NCBI GenBank assembly: GCA_938040995.1
Contig: CALHZT010000340.1
Coordinates: 1 to 40,986 of the forward strand
Direction: 5' to 3'
Length of the DNA stretch: 40,986 nt
Origin: an uncultured Pirellulaceae bacterium
Lineage (GTDB): Bacteria; Planctomycetota; Planctomycetia; Pirellulales; Pirellulaceae
In this document: piece by piece, positions 1 to 8,376 of the stretch
How positions within the stretch are numbered: the stretch's first letter is position 1
Layout of the letters: every line of letters starts with the position of its first letter
Position numbers and translations under genes: made by a program
The notes under the pieces: generated by a model
Told to the model about the DNA's origin: nothing
Database searches by the model: none
What the model saw: only the letters and a program-made list of their open reading frames with translations

Positions 1-1
1 C

Positions 2-370
2 GCCGGTCCGTTGATTGTCCTGCATGGTAACGAAGAGAAGATCAGAGAATCGCGATACGCGAAGAAGACAGGCGCATCCAGTGAAGCTCCCAGCGGGGTC
101 TTTGTGATCCAGGAACCGGAGCAACTCGAACGACTTCTCGAAGTCACCAATGCACCGCTCCAGTTCTTTGTTGGCCACGCCGGTTGGTCCAGTGGGCAAC
201 TCGAATCCGAACTTGCCGACGGTTCGTGGATTACGACTTATGCCGCTCCGGATTTTGTGTTCGGTGATCACGAAGACATGTGGATCGCTGCACTTCGTCA
301 AACCGAACGCTGCTTCTACACGGATGTGCTGGGGATCAACGGCTTCCCCGAAGATCCGACGATGAATTAG
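2..370 (+). CDS. YqgE/AlgH family protein (5' truncated by window edge)
   Basis: The reading frame is already open at base 2 and ends at TAG 370, so about 122 C-terminal residues are visible and the start lies outside the window. The first codons read AGPLIVLHG, and further on comes FFVGHAGWSSGQLESEL. Both match the conserved GGP..VLH and GxAGWxxGQLExEL motifs of the YqgE/AlgH (UPF0301) family, whose members are usually about 180-190 residues, so roughly two thirds is present. The biochemical role of the family is not settled; AlgH was linked to alginate regulation in Pseudomonas. The TTG at 11 lies inside the conserved block and is not a start. The family call is solid; the function is unknown. 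Confidence 0.88.
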   Translation, partial: AGPLIVLHGNEEKIRESRYAKKTGASSEAPSGVFVIQEPEQLERLLEVTNAPLQFFVGHAGWSSGQLESELADGSWITTYAAPDFVFGDHEDMWIAALRQTERCFYTDVLGINGFPEDPTMN

Positions 371-836
371 GCTCCGTGGATTAAATGGAGAACTGCACAA
401 AATCGGTGAGCGCCACGCGTTAGCGTCCGGTTTTGTAGTGCGTTCGCTCACAATTGTTTAACAGAGCCCAACAGCGTTGGCATGCCCGCCCGGCGGCATG
501 TAGTCCATATCACTTTTGCTTCTCTCGAATTCAACTGCGCGAGGGGTGATTCCGTTCGACACCTGTGCTGGTTGTGTCGGTCTCACGGGTAATCGCAGAA
601 GCGACGGCAATTCTCGACCGTCTGAAACCAAATTCGTTGTTGAATTGGGGGGCTTTGTTCATACTTGAGTATGAGATGCCGATTTTAGGTCTATCTGGCC
701 AGCGAGACTTTTTGCTCACCGCAAGAAGTCGAAATTTGAAACCGATGTTGTTTCACTTCCGTTGCCCCATGGCGGAACGTGCAGATTGCAGATGGTGGCG
801 CTTTCCAGCCAGGCCCCTTTGGAACAGGAATAGAGT
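371..836. other. Intergenic region, no gene recognised
   Basis: These 466 bases separate the YqgE-like gene from the large surface-protein gene. Frames through it give only short peptides without recognisable motifs. The visible structure is a weak inverted repeat, GTGAGCG (406-412) against CGCTCAC (445-451). It presumably contains the promoter of the surface-protein gene, but I could not pick out a convincing -35/-10 pair. The bases just before 837 (AGGAA at 826-830) can serve as a ribosome binding site. Confidence 0.5.
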
Positions 837-3800
837 ATGTCATTGCGCAAGAAGAATGCGCGCCGCAGGCGATCATTGAAGCGAAACTCCGGAACCAGTC
901 AGTCGAAGAATCGGTCGACAAGCCGTCTGAAAGCGGTTGAGCCACTGGAAGTCCGCGCGATGCTGACGGCGACACCGGCAGGCGCCGAGCTGGAACTTGG
1001 CGACCTCACCGGACGCGAATATGTCACGCTGCAATCAGCGGACGTGGGAGTCGCTCCAACGGGAGATACTGTCGTCGCATTCGAAGGTACCGCAGGGACC
1101 GGTCGATTGGGTACCAGCCACGATGGAATCGCGGCTCGACTCTCGAGCGCCGTGGAACAGGAAATCTATATCCAGCGTTTCGCCGACGACGGTGCCACGA
1201 CTGGCGATCTCGCGGTTGTGAACTCCGTGACGAACGGCATTCAGGCTGAAGCGAATGTCGCAGTCGCAGATGATGGCTCGTTCCTCGTCGTCTGGAGCGG
1301 TCGTGGAAATGGCGATCGCACCGGCATCTTCGGGCAACGATTTGCCGCCGATGGGGAACCGGACGGCGAACAGTTTCGGATCAATTCGGAACGGCGAGGC
1401 ACGCAATCCCAACCGGCGATCGCGATGGCTGGCGATGGCCGCGCCGTTGTTGTGTGGCACGGTCCCGGAGTTGACGATTCCAGCGGAGTCTGGATGCAGC
1501 GAATCGGCGCCGACGGTCAACTGGAGGGCGATGAAACACTGGTGAACACAACGACGGACGGCGTGCAGTCGCATCCGGCGGTTGGCATGGACGATTCCGG
1601 CAACTTCGTTGTTGCGTGGAGCAGTCGTGGACAGGACGGTGATGCGTGGGGAATCTTTGCCCAACGATTTGACGCCGACGGAAATACAGTCGACGACGAA
1701 TTCATGGGAAATGCCACGACGGACGGCAGCCAGCACAATGCGTCCGTCGCGATGTCGTCGGATGGTCAGTTTGCGATCGCCTGGGACAGCCTTGGTCAGG
1801 ATGGAGACAGCTGGGGAGTGTTCGCCCGTCGCTTCGACGAAAACGGAGCCGTCATCGGCGGCGAGTTTGGCATCAATGAGGACACAGCCGGTCACCAGCG
1901 CGATGTCGATATCGCGCTCGCCGACGCGGGAGAGATTTTTGTCGCATGGAACGACGGTCAGCAGGATGGAAATGGTTGGGAAGTCGCCGGTCGTGTCTAC
2001 GACCGCGATGGCCAGGCATCAGGCGATATTGTCTCGGTCAACAACGCTGAAGATACGGACTCGTCCCGCGAATTGGGACACCAGCAGGACCCCGCCGTTG
2101 CCGTTTCCGTCTCCGGGCGTGGATTTGTCACGTTTGACAACCGATCCAGCGGATTCCAGTCGGAGGTTGGTGCACAACGTTATGACGTCGAAGTCGGACC
2201 CGTTGAAAACGTGGCGCCGGAAATCGTCGAAGTCGACGATCGGACCGTTGGAGTCGGCGAGACGGTGGAAATCGAACTGTCGGCGACGGATGCCAACTTC
2301 CAGGATGAATTGACGTTTACGATTGCTGACGATTCACCGGACGGAGCCACGATTATTCCAGGCGATACCAATGGCAGTGCGACGTTTGAGTTTACGCCGA
2401 CCTCTGACCAGCGACTTACTCGCCAGACATTCCGCATTATCGTCGAAGATGAAGAAGGACTGGCTGACGTAACGCAGGTCGATATCGACATTATCAATGG
2501 ATCGCCGGTTATCGACCTTAACGGTGATGATGCCGGAATCGACTCGACCGTTGACTTCCTGATGACGGATACGCGGATCAACCTGGTCACCAGTGATCTT
2601 GTCGTGAGTGACCCGGATCAGGGAGACCTGGCAAGCGCCACGATCCAGCTGCGCAACCCGCTGAATGTGGCGACAGAAAATCTGCTCCTTGACAACTCGG
2701 TTGCGCCGGGCATCACGGCGACTTACAGCGACGGACTGAAACTGTGGACGCTGACGGGCACGGACACGCTTGCAAACTACGCAGCGCTCATCAGGACGCT
2801 GGAATATGAGAACACGGAAGCCCAACCGGCTCCCGATTCACGTTTTGTTGACATCACACTGAACGATGGTGCGACCGATGCGACTGCCCTGAGTGAAGAG
2901 GCGCAGATTACGATCGACATCGAGGGCGACAACGTCAATCCGGTGTTCGTGCAAATTCCAGATCAGACGGTCCTCGCTGGTTCACCGCTGTGGATTCCGA
3001 TCAATGGGCTGGATCCGGACGGTGACGCGCTTTCGTTTACCGCAACCTCTGCAAATCCAGACCTTTTGACAACGGATGTACCCGTCGGTAACCGCAGCGC
3101 AAGAATCAGTGTTGATGGTTTTGGCGATATGGTATTCGAACTGTTCGAGAATCGTGCTCCTCGCGCCACCGGCCGTCTGATTGAACTCGCCGAGCAGGAC
3201 TTCCACGATGGTATTATCTTCCACCGCGTCATCGACAACTTCGTCATTCAGGGCGGCGACCCGACGGGAACCGGCACGGGCGGGTCAGATTTGGGTGACT
3301 TCGATGATCAGTTCCATGTCGATCTGCAGCACAACCGCAGCGGACTTTTGTCGATGGCAAAATCGACAGACGATACCAACGACTCGCAGTTCTTCATTAC
3401 GGAAGGGCCCCAGAGAAGTCTTGACTTCAACCACACGATCTTCGGTCTGATTACAGAAGGCGAGAGCGTGCGGGAAGCAATTAGCAATGTCCCAACCGGT
3501 GCCGGGGATCGTCCACTGGATCCAGTCACCATTACCAGTGTCGAAATTTTTGCAGACACCGAGAACGGTGTGTTGATGCTGCGGGCTCCGGAAGGGCAAG
3601 TCGGCAATACGACGGTCACGGTGACGGTGAGCGATGGAAACGGTGGCACATCGCAGCAGACGTTTAACGTCGAGGTTGTGCCGGACAGTGTGAACGGCGC
3701 GCCGTTCCTTGATGACATTGCGGATCAACAAACCACCGTTCAGACTGAAAGAACCGTCCAGCTGACTGCCCAGGATGTCGAAGGTGACTCTTTCGTCTTC

Positions 3801-4037
3801 CTGGACCAGGCGGCGATTGACGAAATTAACGAGGGCCTTGGTCCGGCAAGCCAGATCGCGATTCCCGCGCGACAAGCCGCTGCCGTCGACTATAGTGTGG
3901 ACCCAAACACCGGAGTCCTGACCTTCTCATCGATCAGCCCAGGTGAATTCGAGGTCACCGTCGGAGTCGCGAGTAATCTGGACCTGACGAACCGGTCAGC
4001 GTTTGACCTCCAGGTTGTCCGCTTTACGGTAACCTGA
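837..4037 (+). CDS. Large secreted surface protein with propeller-like repeats, cadherin/Ig-like region and embedded cyclophilin domain
   Basis: This 1066-residue protein starts with a very basic stretch followed by LEVRAML (residues 37-43), the N-terminal motif typical of planctomycete secreted giants. Residues about 108-458 hold five to six imperfect repeats of about 55 residues ending in VVWSxxGxDG..GIFxQRF, resembling beta-propeller blades. Residues about 460-755 look cadherin/Ig-like. Residues about 755-906 are a cyclophilin-type peptidyl-prolyl isomerase: FHRV at 795-798, F802 and Q805 (NFVIQGGDP), then LSMAK and SQFFIT. These correspond to the Arg, Phe and Gln of the human CypA active site. 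The Trp position of CypA is not Trp here (RSLDFNHTIFG). A further cadherin-like module and a final domain follow. No PEP-CTERM tail is seen. AGGAA lies 6 bases before the ATG. The domain call is strong; the biological role is unknown. Confidence 0.88.
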   Translation: MSLRKKNARRRRSLKRNSGTSQSKNRSTSRLKAVEPLEVRAMLTATPAGAELELGDLTGREYVTLQSADVGVAPTGDTVVAFEGTAGTGRLGTSHDGIAARLSSAVEQEIYIQRFADDGATTGDLAVVNSVTNGIQAEANVAVADDGSFLVVWSGRGNGDRTGIFGQRFAADGEPDGEQFRINSERRGTQSQPAIAMAGDGRAVVVWHGPGVDDSSGVWMQRIGADGQLEGDETLVNTTTDGVQSHPAVGMDDSGNFVVAWSSRGQDGDAWGIFAQRFDADGNTVDDEFMGNATTDGSQHNASVAMSSDGQFAIAWDSLGQDGDSWGVFARRFDENGAVIGGEFGINEDTAGHQRDVDIALADAGEIFVAWNDGQQDGNGWEVAGRVYDRDGQASGDIVSVNNAEDTDSSRELGHQQDPAVAVSVSGRGFVTFDNRSSGFQSEVGAQRYDVEVGPVENVAPEIVEVDDRTVGVGETVEIELSATDANFQDELTFTIADDSPDGATIIPGDTNGSATFEFTPTSDQRLTRQTFRIIVEDEEGLADVTQVDIDIINGSPVIDLNGDDAGIDSTVDFLMTDTRINLVTSDLVVSDPDQGDLASATIQLRNPLNVATENLLLDNSVAPGITATYSDGLKLWTLTGTDTLANYAALIRTLEYENTEAQPAPDSRFVDITLNDGATDATALSEEAQITIDIEGDNVNPVFVQIPDQTVLAGSPLWIPINGLDPDGDALSFTATSANPDLLTTDVPVGNRSARISVDGFGDMVFELFENRAPRATGRLIELAEQDFHDGIIFHRVIDNFVIQGGDPTGTGTGGSDLGDFDDQFHVDLQHNRSGLLSMAKSTDDTNDSQFFITEGPQRSLDFNHTIFGLITEGESVREAISNVPTGAGDRPLDPVTITSVEIFADTENGVLMLRAPEGQVGNTTVTVTVSDGNGGTSQQTFNVEVVPDSVNGAPFLDDIADQQTTVQTERTVQLTAQDVEGDSFVFLDQAAIDEINEGLGPASQIAIPARQAAAVDYSVDPNTGVLTFSSISPGEFEVTVGVASNLDLTNRSAFDLQVVRFTVT

Positions 4038-4245
4038 TCCGGCGGAATCCGCGGTTTGCACCTTGCCCGGAGCGCTTATTCGAGCAAGGTCGAGTCTTTC
4101 TGGCAGCCTGTCTGGGGTGTCCACTGCTCTTTTTGTCGTAAAAATGGTGACGACTGAAGTTTTCTGGCGCGATTAACTCAGCGCCATCGCTTACAGTCGG
4201 CGAAGGCAAAATTACGCACGAAACCATGGGTAGCTTGAGGGCAGT

Positions 4246-5628
4246 ATGTCGAATTCGAATGGGACTCCGCAGTGTTTCCTGAAATTGATGCTAATTATAG
4301 CTGGCTTCGCAGCGATCGTGACTGTCGGACGTCCGGTGAGTGGTCAGGAATCAGCGGTTGAAGAGAAGGTGACCGAGTCGTCCGACGAAGCCAAGCCGGA
4401 CAAGCATGAGCTCAATCTCAAGTCGCTTGATTTCATCTTCGAGAAAATTCGCGATTCGACCTGGGAAAAAGACTTCGATATCGAAGGATGGACCAAAAAA
4501 CGCGATGAGATCCGCGAGAAGATTACGCCCGCCACCGACATGGATGAAGTGCGATCACTCATGGGCGAAATGCTCGGCTGGCTTGGCAAGAGTCACTTTG
4601 GGATTATGCCCGAAGAATTGTACGACGGGTGGGATGACGAAGAGTCTGACAAATCGGACGGGCACATTGGGCTTTCTTTTCGGATGGTCGACGGGAAAGT
4701 GCTCGTGTCTGAAGTCCGCGAAGGCTCTGACGCGGAGAGCAAGGGTGTCAAACCTGGTTGGGAGTTGACGGAAGCCAAAGGAAAGCCGGTTGGCGAATTC
4801 ACCAAAGCGTTAAAAGATTCGCTGCCAGATCTCATGAAGGAGCATTTGTCGACAGTCGTCGGATTTGCACTGCATCGCCGCATGGGCGGCGCGGTCGATA
4901 GTGAATTGCCGCTTGTTTTTCTTGATGGAAAGGGCGAATCGCAATCGCTCAAGATTGTGCGTAAGGAGCAGAAGGGTGAGGTCGTCGAAGTCTTCAATCT
5001 CCCGAAGATGGTGATTCGGCATGAAGTGAAAGAACTTGATGGCGGCGTGGGCTATCTGATGTTTGACGGCTTCTTCGCGCCGACCCAGATTTTTGCCGAC
5101 CTGAAAAAGGCGATTGAAATCGCTCGCAACGGGAAGGGGCTCATCATCGACTTGCGCGGCAACGGCGGCGGCATCGGTGGCATGGCGATGGGGATTGGCG
5201 GCCCGCTGGCCAGCGACGAATTTGACGAACCGCAATATCTCGGAACGCTGATCACAAAAGACATGTCGCTCAAATTCATCCTCACTCCTCGCCTGAATCC
5301 ATATAATGGTCCGGTCGCGGTTCTGACGGACGAAATGTCGGCTTCGACATCGGAAATTCTCGCGGGTGGCTTGCAGGCCCTGAAAAGAGCCCGCATATTT
5401 GGGGTCCGCACGGCCGGAATGGCATTACCATCGTTGATCGAGAAACTGCCTAACGGCGACCGCTTTCAGTATGCCTTCGCGACTTATGTGGATGCCAAGG
5501 ATCGAACACTCGAAGGTGCCGGCGTGACGCCGGACGAAAAGGTTACACTAAGCAGAGATGATCTGCTGTCCGGAAAAGACGCAGTGCTGGAGGCGGCGAT
5601 CCAGTGGATCGCCAAAGAGGCAGGCTAA
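4246..5628 (+). CDS. Secreted S41-family serine protease with PDZ domain
   Basis: This 460-residue protein has a signal peptide (hydrophobic core 11-28, likely cleavage near VSG-QE at 33). A helical region follows, then SHFGI (S116, H117), a PDZ-like domain at about 138-185 (IGLSFRMVDGKVLVSEV) and an S41 protease domain at about 265-440. GYLMFDGFF, IIDLRGNGGG and TDEMSASTSEILAG are S41 landmarks, and S367 aligns with the catalytic Ser of CtpA/Prc. The Lys that lies 25 residues further on in Prc-type enzymes is Met here (M392). The upstream Ser-His pair suggests a tricorn/IRBP-like branch using Ser-His instead of Ser-Lys. It probably cleaves proteins in the periplasm; the substrate is unknown. 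The next gene, another exported protein, begins 91 bases downstream on the same strand. Confidence 0.85.
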   Translation: MSNSNGTPQCFLKLMLIIAGFAAIVTVGRPVSGQESAVEEKVTESSDEAKPDKHELNLKSLDFIFEKIRDSTWEKDFDIEGWTKKRDEIREKITPATDMDEVRSLMGEMLGWLGKSHFGIMPEELYDGWDDEESDKSDGHIGLSFRMVDGKVLVSEVREGSDAESKGVKPGWELTEAKGKPVGEFTKALKDSLPDLMKEHLSTVVGFALHRRMGGAVDSELPLVFLDGKGESQSLKIVRKEQKGEVVEVFNLPKMVIRHEVKELDGGVGYLMFDGFFAPTQIFADLKKAIEIARNGKGLIIDLRGNGGGIGGMAMGIGGPLASDEFDEPQYLGTLITKDMSLKFILTPRLNPYNGPVAVLTDEMSASTSEILAGGLQALKRARIFGVRTAGMALPSLIEKLPNGDRFQYAFATYVDAKDRTLEGAGVTPDEKVTLSRDDLLSGKDAVLEAAIQWIAKEAG

Positions 5629-5708
5629 CAGTTCCGCAAGTCTTTGTTGGACCAGCCGCAAATCGGAAATTCAAAACAGTTATTAAGGCAAACAGCTGTT
5701 TGCACCCC

Positions 5709-5714
5709 AAGGAG
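5709..5714 (+). promoter_or_regulatory. Ribosome binding site of the LolA-like gene
   Basis: AAGGAG lies 5 bases before the ATG at 5720 and fixes that start. It is one of the few strong Shine-Dalgarno sites in the window. Confidence 0.75.
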
Positions 5715-5719
5715 TCAAA

Positions 5720-6586
5720 ATGCAAATCTCAATTCAATTTCGGTCGCTTGTTTCTTTCATGATGCTGGCGAGTCTCTTTTTGACCGGAGCAAGTTTCGGT
5801 CAGGCCGCCGTCGCTGAGAAAGAGGAAAAGGCAGAGACCGAAACGGTGGATGAGAATCTCCCTTCGGCTGATGATATTCTTGCAGACAATCTCAAGGCGG
5901 TGGGTGGTCGCGAGAAGTTTGAGAAACTCAAGACGCTGATCATGAAGGGCGAGATGGAGATGCCCGGCATGAAAGCCGACCTCACGATTCATCAAACGGT
6001 TGATGGTAGCTTTCTCTTTCATACCGACATTCCGCAGATCGGTGAGATTAAGCGATGCAAGAAGGGCGATTTCGCATGGGAGACCAACCCGATGCAGGGC
6101 CCCCGCATCCTGGATGGCGATGAGCTCAAGAGTTTCGAGCGTGAGGCAGATATCGCATCAGCACTGCATCTCGACAAGTACTACAAAGAAAAGAAGTGCG
6201 TCGGTACGGAGGAGATCAATGGTGAGAAGTGCTACAAGGTCGTCATGGTGACCGTCGATGGTGACAAGGAAACCAATTTCTATGAAGCTGAGTCGAAGTT
6301 GATGGTTCGCACAGTGCGCAAGCAGAAGACCGCCATGGGAGAAATCCCGGTAACTGCCAACCTGTCCGACTATCGGGAGAAGGATGGTCTTCTTTTTCCG
6401 CACCTGACCACGAATGCCATGATGGGCATGGAGCAGGTCATGCGAGTCAAAGAGATCATGGTGAATGAGGAGATCGATGCATCGCTCTTCGAGGCTCCCG
6501 AAGAAGTGGTCGCACTCAAGAAAAAGCGGGAAGAGCGAGCCAAAAAGAAAGCTGCCGAAGCTGATGAAGCTTCAAGCGACAAGTAG
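5720..6586 (+). CDS. Exported LolA-like / outer-membrane lipoprotein-sorting-like protein
   Basis: This 288-residue protein has a signal peptide with likely signal peptidase I cleavage near SFG-QA (residues 25-28). The mature part starts with an acidic stretch and then ADDILADNLKAVGGREKFEKLKTL. That opening (Leu-rich helix, AxGG, then KLKTL.MKGEM) is typical of LolA-fold secreted proteins annotated as outer-membrane lipoprotein-sorting proteins. A beta-rich body of about 200 residues follows, with paired GEKCYKV and SDYREKDGLLFPH segments that also fit the LolA fold. The C-terminus is a Lys/Glu-rich tail (KKKREERAKKKAAEADEA). The gene follows the S41 protease by 91 bases and may be co-transcribed with it. 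The fold is inferred from sequence style, and whether it carries lipoproteins is unknown. Confidence 0.7.
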   Translation: MQISIQFRSLVSFMMLASLFLTGASFGQAAVAEKEEKAETETVDENLPSADDILADNLKAVGGREKFEKLKTLIMKGEMEMPGMKADLTIHQTVDGSFLFHTDIPQIGEIKRCKKGDFAWETNPMQGPRILDGDELKSFEREADIASALHLDKYYKEKKCVGTEEINGEKCYKVVMVTVDGDKETNFYEAESKLMVRTVRKQKTAMGEIPVTANLSDYREKDGLLFPHLTTNAMMGMEQVMRVKEIMVNEEIDASLFEAPEEVVALKKKREERAKKKAAEADEASSDK

Positions 6587-6611
6587 TTTCGACCGGTATC
6601 CAGCGTTGGGT

Positions 6612-6642
6612 GGCACTGGCAAAAGTCTGTTTTGCCAGTGCC
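6612..6642. terminator. Perfect 13-bp hairpin between convergent genes (likely bidirectional terminator)
   Basis: GGCACTGGCAAAA (6612-6624) is the exact reverse complement of TTTTGCCAGTGCC (6630-6642), with a 5-base loop. The arms bring A and T runs into the stem on both strands. It sits between the stop of the LolA-like gene (+) and the stop of the amidohydrolase (-), where a bidirectional terminator is expected. TTTTGCCAGT occurs again at about 6663-6672. Confidence 0.65.
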
Positions 6643-6672
6643 AATGTTTGCTAGTGCGAGTGTTTTGCCAGT

Positions 6673-8061
6673 CTATCCGGCGTCTGAGATGCGTTTGCGA
6701 GGCACCATCTGACCTCGCCCGACGGTCCCCACGAACTCTCCGTTTCGGACCTGAATCTCGCCTCGTACGGTGACCGCGGCTGGTCGGCCTTCGATCGGCC
6801 AACCTTCAAAAGCGCTATAGTCAATGTTCAGGTGGTGCGTCGACGCGGAAATAGTTCCGCGATAGTCCGGATCGTAGATGACGAGATCGGCGTCCGAGCC
6901 GACCTGGATGGCGCCTTTGGCTGGAAACATGCCAAAGATCTTTGCCGCATTGGTACTGGCGCATTCGACAAACTTCTGGATATCCAGTCGGCCCTGCTGC
7001 ACACCGTGAGTGAACAGCAAGTTGACCCGGTCCTCAAGCGACGGAATCCCGTTGGGAATTTTCGTAAAGTCGTCACGTCCCATTTCTTTCTGGCCTGCAA
7101 AATCGAACGGGGCATGATCGGTGGCCAGCGTACTGATCTCTCCACTCGTCAGACCATTCCACAAAACGGACTGGTTTTTCGCATCGCGAAGCGGCGGCGA
7201 CATGACAAACTTCGCGCCTTCGAAATCGCCTTTTTCCGCGTAGGTTTTGTCGAGCAACAAGTACTGAATCAACGTCTCGACTGAAACATTGACGCCGCGC
7301 GATCGGGCAGCGAGCGCCGCCCGCAACGCCTCTTCGCAGCTGAGGTGGACGATGTAAGTGTGGGCACCGGTCAACTCGGCAAACGTCATCAGATGTTGAA
7401 CACCGGCGGCTTCGACAGAAACTGGTCGGGACGGTTCGTGATACTCGGGCCCGGTTTTGCCTTCGGCCAGCAAGGCTGCCTGTAGCTGTGAAACCAGAGT
7501 CGCATTTTCGCAGTGCGCGGTGACGACAACGTCCAGCTCCTTCGCAAGCTGGAGTGTCCTGAACAGCTCATCATCGTCGACAGCGAAAGCTCCAGCGTAT
7601 GCCAGAAACACTTTGAACGAGGTCACGCCTTGCTCGACGATCTGTCGTAGCTGATCGGGCGTATTCTCGTCGAATCGCGTGACGCCCATGTGAAAGGAGT
7701 AGTCGCAAGCCGATAATCCTTCGGCTTTGCTTTTCCAGAGTTCAAACGCTTCGATCGGGTCGTCGGATTTGGCGGGGCAACACATCTCGATAAGCGTTGT
7801 CGTACCGCCGACGAGTGCGGCTTTGCTGGCCGATTCGTAGGTGTCTTTGGCGTAGGTGCCCATGAACGGCAGGTAGATGTGAACGTGGGGATCGATAAAA
7901 CCAGGGAAGACGTACTTGCCTGATGCATCGATGACGTCGCAGCCTTCGGGTGCGGGCAGGTTCTCGCCAATCGAAGTGATCGTTTCGCCTTCGCACCAAA
8001 TGTCTGCGATTCTTCGTTCGTTGGCGGTTACAATTTCGCCATTTTTGACAAGTAGTCCCAT
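6673..8061 (-). CDS. hydA: Dihydropyrimidinase / hydantoinase-type cyclic amidohydrolase
   Basis: The 462-residue protein has the full metal site of the dihydropyrimidinase/hydantoinase branch of the amidohydrolase superfamily: DPHVH (H59, H61), the carboxylated Lys in TSFKVFLAYAG (K150), H183 (TAHCEN), H239 (IVHLS) and D315 (ATDHAPF). The length (about 460) is normal for the family. The expected reaction is reversible hydrolysis of a cyclic diamide such as dihydrouracil or a hydantoin, in the cytoplasm. Allantoinase and dihydroorotase-like proteins share the fold, but the SFKVFLAYAG and TDHAPF blocks fit dihydropyrimidinase best. GGAG lies about 10 bases before the ATG. No pyrimidine-degradation partner gene is adjacent, so the true substrate is open. 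Confidence 0.85.
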   Translation of the reverse strand: MGLLVKNGEIVTANERRIADIWCEGETITSIGENLPAPEGCDVIDASGKYVFPGFIDPHVHIYLPFMGTYAKDTYESASKAALVGGTTTLIEMCCPAKSDDPIEAFELWKSKAEGLSACDYSFHMGVTRFDENTPDQLRQIVEQGVTSFKVFLAYAGAFAVDDDELFRTLQLAKELDVVVTAHCENATLVSQLQAALLAEGKTGPEYHEPSRPVSVEAAGVQHLMTFAELTGAHTYIVHLSCEEALRAALAARSRGVNVSVETLIQYLLLDKTYAEKGDFEGAKFVMSPPLRDAKNQSVLWNGLTSGEISTLATDHAPFDFAGQKEMGRDDFTKIPNGIPSLEDRVNLLFTHGVQQGRLDIQKFVECASTNAAKIFGMFPAKGAIQVGSDADLVIYDPDYRGTISASTHHLNIDYSAFEGWPIEGRPAAVTVRGEIQVRNGEFVGTVGRGQMVPRKRISDAG

Positions 8062-8372
8062 GAACGGTTCTCCAAGGTTGGGTTTGCTGCACTCAGTTTA
8101 TCGCATGTATCTGATCGCAGAGAAGCCGTCCCGTCGGTTGCTCGCCCAAAGCAACCCTTCTCCGACGCAGTGGTGTCATGCGAGGAACGAAGCAGGGCAT
8201 ACCACGCGTCGCGTGAGGAGGGTCGGAGCCTAAGCGACGGGGAGGAGCGGCCATAGGCGTCGATGTATTCGAATTGCGCTGCAACATTTCATGTCCGTTT
8301 TGAAGCGACGTAAAATCTGCTGCAAGGCCAGCTTTACAACACACCAGCCCAGACCCTTGCCCGCGTGAATGG
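8062..8372. other. Intergenic region holding a repeat fragment at its right edge
   Basis: These 311 bases lie upstream of the amidohydrolase gene and downstream of the kinase gene, both on the minus strand, so the left part should hold the hydA promoter. No credible coding frame was found. The right end (from about 8344) is a diverged fragment of the palindromic repeat described at 23071 and 31422. Confidence 0.5.
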
Positions 8373-8376
8373 CTAC
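8344..8376 (+). repeat. Fragment of the dispersed palindromic repeat family (right flank only)
   Basis: The bases CCAGACCCTTGCCCGCGTGA and the following TGGCTAC match the right outer flank of the copies at 23071-23214 and 31422-31565 with few differences. The palindromic core is missing. The kinase stop codon (minus-strand TAG at 8373-8375) lies inside this fragment, so the kinase reading frame ends in repeat-derived sequence. Confidence 0.5.

Noticed and set aside
565-879. Open frame of 104 codons upstream of the surface-protein gene
   Set aside because: It overlaps the true start at 837, has no motif or ribosome site, and its C-terminal part is an out-of-frame reading of the next gene.
1035-1895. 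Minus-strand open frame of 286 codons inside the surface-protein gene
   Set aside because: The plus-strand protein has regular repeats in this region, so the antisense frame is a by-product of the repeated codons.
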